Shown here in pieces: positions 5,988 through 9,517 of a stretch of 9,517 nt of DNA. Both the position numbers and the translations under genes were made by a program. The stretch spans positions 1 through 9,517 of the forward strand of contig JADLBI010000269.1 of NCBI GenBank assembly GCA_020847775.1, read 5' to 3'. The first letter of the stretch is position 1. Every line of letters begins with the position of its first letter. The notes beneath the pieces are model-generated. The model worked only from the letters and a program-made list of their open reading frames with translations. It searched no databases and was not told the origin of the DNA. The stretch comes from Opitutaceae bacterium (GTDB taxonomy: Bacteria > Verrucomicrobiota > Verrucomicrobiia > Opitutales > Opitutaceae).

Positions 5988-8900
5988 TCAGTGCAGATTG
6001 AAGGCGCGCTGTAGGGCCTTGGCTCGCTCGATGTGCATGTGTTCCAGACCCGGCACTTCGGCATTCGGATCGCTCGTGGCGGGAGCGGCCATGAGCGCGC
6101 GCAACTCGCTGCCGCGCCAACCGGTGAAGTGGCGCAGTTCGCTAGGCCAGCCCGCGAGACATATTGCCGCGAGGCTCGCCACGACGAGCGCGGCGAGGCC
6201 GAACCTGAGCCGTGGGGCGCGGAGCCAGGCCAGACCGCGTTGCAGACAGACGACGGCAAAGGGCAGGGTGGCGAACAGCGAACCGTATTGGTAGCGCGAG
6301 CTCATCGCGGCGAGGAAGCCGGTGTGATAACGACCGACACCGATGAGGAGCGCGTTGCCCAAATCGAAAATCAGCAACACCCAAAGCAGGCGGCGTGAAC
6401 GCTCCCCGGCCCAAAGCAAGCCACCGATCAGAATCGCGAGCTTCAGGGCACCGCTGGTAAGCACCAATACGGTCGAGGCCGGGCCGGTAGCGGCCCAAGC
6501 GTAAAATGGATTGAGCCAAAAGTAGGAGGCGGCGAATTGGGCGATAGCCACCCCATGCCCCGCCAAGTGCTGGTGATTGCCACTGGCGGCAGACATGATT
6601 ACCAGCGACACCGCGACCGAAGGCGTCAGGCAAATGAACGCGGCGGGCAGTCGTTGGCGCAACGCGGCCCAGTCGCGCGCCGCGAGGACCGGGCAAAGCA
6701 GGGCCGCCGCGAATACGCCGCCGGTGAGCACGCCGCGCGAGAAACAGCACGCGCTGGCCGCCGAGCACATCGCCAGTGGCCAGTGGAGTGTCCAGGATAG
6801 ACGGTTGGCTAGATGTCGGTTGCGCTCCAGCCACCACAGACCCAGCAGCATGAAGGTGGTGGCGAGCACGGCGGACCACTGGATCGACCAACCGAGTGTT
6901 TCCAAATTGGTCGGGGCCAAGGCGAAGACCCCGACCGCCACCACCGTCGGCCAGGGCGCAAATCCGCCGCGCCGCAGCCAGCGGGCGAACACCGCCGCGT
7001 TGAAGGCATGTGTCAGCCACAACAGCCAGAGCATGGCCGCATAGCTGCCATCAAAAGCCAACGCCGCGCCGCCCCATAGCAGCTTGAACAAGGGCACGAA
7101 GTTCTCGGCGAACGCGCGCAACGTCCAGTCGCGGAAGCCCATCGCCGCGAGTTGATCCAGGAGAAAATAGCCGTCGCCAAACCAGAACAGTTTTTTGAAC
7201 TCTCCCTGCCAGATCAAGAACGGCAACAGCGCCACGCCGCCGATGGTCGCCGGGAGCAGCAAGCGCGCCCGCCACGATTCGGGTGCTGGCGGCGGTTCAT
7301 CCGGGAAGGGGAGGGCCGTTTTAATCGACTGGCGGAAAAACCGGCGTCGATCGCGCCAGATAAGGATCGCATCCCAAAACACGGCGAGGACAAAGACGAT
7401 CAGCAGTGGATATATCGGCGCGAAAGAAGTGACGCTTTTGACCGGAAACGAAGTCACCTGTATGGCGGCGTGGATGAGAATCGATGAGACGCAGGCGCCC
7501 GCGGCTGCGGCGGCGAGGGTGAGTGGGAATGTCCAGCGGCGTTGCCAAACCGCCAGCGCCAGCCCGAATAACACGATGGCAGAGGCTACGCAGACGAGCG
7601 TCAGCCAAAAAAAGCGCAGAAACTTGCCGGTGCCTTGGAGCACGCCGACCTTCCATAGATTCATCAAATAGCGCTTGGCCCCGACGATATCGAACTCGCC
7701 TTCCGGCGGTTGTAGTCGATCGCGTGTGAGGTCACGAAACTGTTGCAAGCTTTCTGGCGAACCCGAGCTTGGGGGAGTCACGGCGCCAAAGTGCCGGAAT
7801 CGAACCACGAAATTTACAAAATCACCCGCAGTGCTGAGCATCCGTGGCGTGTCGCCGTCGTGCCAGACCGGGGCGAATCCACTGCGGTGCGGGCCGGCGG
7901 CCAGACGGCCGTCGTCGCAAGCCGCGTTAATCTCATCGGCAAGCCGACGGTAAAATGCCAAAGCTTCCGTGGCGTTATGGGCGTGCCCAGCCTTGGCGAC
8001 CGCCTCGCGCAAGGCCCACATGAACCAGCCGCCGCCGATCTGCTCTTCGATGGCGGGTCGACCGGTGTAGAATTCACAGTTTTTGGCCCAAGCCAACGCA
8101 ATGCCCCGGTCGAATTCCGTTTGGATTTCCGCAAATGCGGGACTGACTTGCGCCATGGCGGCGCGGGCTTCCCGCGTGACTGGCACGAATGGGATATCGG
8201 GTCCTGCCTTGACCCGCACCATCGCGCCATAGGCGTCGCGGAAATCGGCGGCGCGAAACTCGCAGGTGCCGAACCACCCATAGATCGTGTAGTTGAGTGC
8301 GCTTACCAGGAGCACCGGGGCGACGGCGCATGCGGCCACCAAGGTGAGTTGACGCACCATGCGCCCCAGCTGCGCGAGGGAATGACGCCAGGCGCTGAAA
8401 AGGCAGGCACCGGTTAGCAGCGCGAGGCTGGGCAGCAGCCAAACCGTCTCCTCGCGGGTCAGATAAAATGTGCCGCTGGCTAGGCCCAGTATAATCGCCC
8501 AAGAGCGGTTGGCGCGCGGCATCGCGGCCCTTCGCAAGTATAGGGCGACGAGGCTGGCGATCATAATGAGCGCGAGCGGGCCGTAGATTTGCTGGCGCAG
8601 CACCCGCCCCATGCCGGCGGCGTCAAACGTCATCGGGTTGAGCAGCAGGGCAGCGAAGACGATAAAGCGAACCGTGGATGATTTGACGGCGGGCCGCAGT
8701 GCCGCCGTGAACGCGCCGCAGGCGGCGGCATAGAATAGGTGCTGAGCCGCAAAGAGTGGGAGTCCGAGCAGGAATGCCCCCGCGATGAACAACGGATACG
8801 CCGGACCTTTGGCCAGCGTGAGTTCTGTGTAGGGGCCGAGCCAATCACCGCGCGCCAAGTGCTGCGCGAGCTCGATAAACAGGTGGTCGTCCAGCCCGGC

Positions 8901-9005
8901 GCTGCCGACGGCATAAACGCCCTGGCCGCGCGTGAACCAGAGCTTGACGGCCATGAGCAAAACGGCCGCGGCACCCCAGAGACTTTGGCGCATGGAGGCT
9001 GTCAT
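5988..9005 (-). CDS. Large polytopic membrane protein, apparent fusion of two GT-C-type glycosyltransferases
   Basis: GT-C enzymes move sugars from polyprenyl-phosphate donors on the outer face of the inner membrane. This 1005-residue protein is about twice a usual GT-C. First half: TM near 10-22, then GLDDH (37-41) giving the acidic pair typical of the first extracytoplasmic loop, GPAYPLF (67-73), about eight hydrophobic segments in all, and a large extracytoplasmic block (about 245-455) with GWFGTCEFRAADF and FVPVTREAR. A cytosolic-looking, Arg- and Pro-rich linker (550-580, with PFPDEPPPAP) follows. Second half: a new TM at 582-600, then WFGDGYFLLDQL and FAENFVPLFKL (608-641), a second GT-C-like first loop, and many TMs to about 950. 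SRYQY is at 903-907. Start: ATG 9005 overlaps the upstream TGA by one base (TGATG); GTG 9008 is possible and adds one residue. AGGA lies 9 or 6 bases before them. Sugar and acceptor are unknown. Confidence 0.8.
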   Translation of the reverse strand: MTASMRQSLWGAAAVLLMAVKLWFTRGQGVYAVGSAGLDDHLFIELAQHLARGDWLGPYTELTLAKGPAYPLFIAGAFLLGLPLFAAQHLFYAAACGAFTAALRPAVKSSTVRFIVFAALLLNPMTFDAAGMGRVLRQQIYGPLALIMIASLVALYLRRAAMPRANRSWAIILGLASGTFYLTREETVWLLPSLALLTGACLFSAWRHSLAQLGRMVRQLTLVAACAVAPVLLVSALNYTIYGWFGTCEFRAADFRDAYGAMVRVKAGPDIPFVPVTREARAAMAQVSPAFAEIQTEFDRGIALAWAKNCEFYTGRPAIEEQIGGGWFMWALREAVAKAGHAHNATEALAFYRRLADEINAACDDGRLAAGPHRSGFAPVWHDGDTPRMLSTAGDFVNFVVRFRHFGAVTPPSSGSPESLQQFRDLTRDRLQPPEGEFDIVGAKRYLMNLWKVGVLQGTGKFLRFFWLTLVCVASAIVLFGLALAVWQRRWTFPLTLAAAAAGACVSSILIHAAIQVTSFPVKSVTSFAPIYPLLIVFVLAVFWDAILIWRDRRRFFRQSIKTALPFPDEPPPAPESWRARLLLPATIGGVALLPFLIWQGEFKKLFWFGDGYFLLDQLAAMGFRDWTLRAFAENFVPLFKLLWGGAALAFDGSYAAMLWLLWLTHAFNAAVFARWLRRGGFAPWPTVVAVGVFALAPTNLETLGWSIQWSAVLATTFMLLGLWWLERNRHLANRLSWTLHWPLAMCSAASACCFSRGVLTGGVFAAALLCPVLAARDWAALRQRLPAAFICLTPSVAVSLVIMSAASGNHQHLAGHGVAIAQFAASYFWLNPFYAWAATGPASTVLVLTSGALKLAILIGGLLWAGERSRRLLWVLLIFDLGNALLIGVGRYHTGFLAAMSSRYQYGSLFATLPFAVVCLQRGLAWLRAPRLRFGLAALVVASLAAICLAGWPSELRHFTGWRGSELRALMAAPATSDPNAEVPGLEHMHIERAKALQRAFNLH

Positions 9006-9517
9006 CACGCCGGATCCTGCCGCGTGTCGAGCCGCAGCACGCCGAGAAAAAAGCTGGTGAGGATCATCTGGCAGCCAAGCACCAGGCAGAGCGCGCCGGG
9101 GATAACTAGGCGCAGCATTTCACTGGGTTGCAGACCACTGAAACCGTGTCCGCCCCAGAACCAGACCGCGTAGATGGATAAACCCAGACCGACGGCCAGT
9201 AGCGTGCCGCCGACGATAAGACCTGTCTCGAGGGTCAACCACCCGGACCATTGAGCAAAGCCCGCGTCGGTTTGGCGTAGCCCGGCGTGAATGGCGAAAA
9301 ATTTGCTGAGACCCGCGAATGAAACGGCCTGGAAACCCACGAGCACGGCGACGGCGGCAAAGAGCAACGTGTGGACATCGAGTGTGATCCGGCCCACGGC
9401 CAGTGGCCCGCGCATCAGCACTCCCCCCGTCACGAGTCCGGCCGACATCAAGATCAGGCCGGGATACCAAAACAACCAGCGAGGACTAAACAGCAGCATG
9501 AAGCGCAGGTGGCGCCA
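9005..9517 (-). CDS. Membrane C-terminus of a family-2 glycosyltransferase (polyprenyl-phosphate sugar synthase type), partial
   Basis: The frame is open to the window edge, so the start and the catalytic GT-A domain lie outside; the ATG at 9499 is internal, because in-frame codons before it (WRHLRF) fit the family. The visible 170 residues begin with the pre-membrane sequence RFMLLFSPRWLFWYPG and hold four membrane segments, near 14-35, 45-70, 95-120 and 135-160. This resembles the C-terminal domain of bacterial GT2 proteins related to dolichol-phosphate-mannose/glucose synthases, which make polyprenyl-phosphate sugars. Such a product would be the donor for the GT-C protein encoded immediately downstream. 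Stop TGA (9007-9005) overlaps the next start. First visible gene of the leftward operon. Family assignment comes from the membrane domain alone. Confidence 0.75.
   Translation of the reverse strand, partial: WRHLRFMLLFSPRWLFWYPGLILMSAGLVTGGVLMRGPLAVGRITLDVHTLLFAAVAVLVGFQAVSFAGLSKFFAIHAGLRQTDAGFAQWSGWLTLETGLIVGGTLLAVGLGLSIYAVWFWGGHGFSGLQPSEMLRLVIPGALCLVLGCQMILTSFFLGVLRLDTRQDPA
9015..9018 (-). promoter_or_regulatory. Shine-Dalgarno-like AGGA before the GT-C fusion gene
   Basis: On the minus strand AGGA lies 6 bases before GTG 9008 and 9 bases before ATG 9005, inside the end of the GT2 gene. Either start is compatible. It is the only clear Shine-Dalgarno-like motif before a start in this window. 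Confidence 0.45.

Noticed and set aside
7743..8417. A 224-codon plus-strand frame inside the GT-C gene
   Set aside because: It is antisense to a strongly supported membrane protein and has no recognisable motif.

Overview
This window looks like chromosomal DNA from a GC-rich Gram-negative bacterium. My best guess is a verrucomicrobial (Opitutaceae-like) relative. That guess rests on the flavour of the SecF, RecJ and membrane glycosyltransferase proteins and on the near absence of Shine-Dalgarno sequences before the visible starts. No taxonomic marker such as rRNA is present.

Layout. (1) 1-2425, plus strand: the last 224 residues of the SecF (or SecDF) translocase, then, 19 bases later, a complete recJ exonuclease gene. 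(2) 2493-2569: a complete tRNA-Arg(ACG) with encoded CCA. (3) 2587-3648, minus strand: an NAD-dependent sugar-nucleotide epimerase of the CDP-paratose/tyvelose epimerase type, whose usual SDR active-site tyrosine position holds phenylalanine. (4) 3843-4529, plus strand: a complete, strongly E. coli-like aquaporin Z. (5) 4526-4831, minus strand: gene debris. It holds a 32-codon piece of the 5' end of a second, diverged epimerase gene, joined in frame to the C-terminal remnant of a frameshifted tyrosine recombinase. (6) 4916-5377, plus strand: a small secreted protein of unknown function. (7) 9517-5369, minus strand: a tightly coupled three-gene operon. It comprises the membrane C-terminus of a family-2 glycosyltransferase (continuing beyond the window), a 1005-residue polytopic protein that looks like two GT-C-type glycosyltransferases fused end to end, and a class I SAM-dependent methyltransferase.

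How it fits together. The left side is housekeeping (protein export, DNA repair, tRNA). The right side is a surface-glycan or lipid-linked sugar module: a polyprenyl-sugar type GT2 feeds GT-C enzymes, and a methyltransferase may cap or modify the product. The middle, from the tRNA to about 4831, looks like a rearranged junction, with a paralogous epimerase fragment, recombinase remains and a possibly acquired aqpZ. I do not see a CRISPR array, a complete insertion sequence, a toxin-antitoxin pair or a clear defence system. The most unusual items are the GT-C/GT-C fusion, the Tyr-to-Phe epimerase and the recombinase/epimerase scar next to aqpZ.
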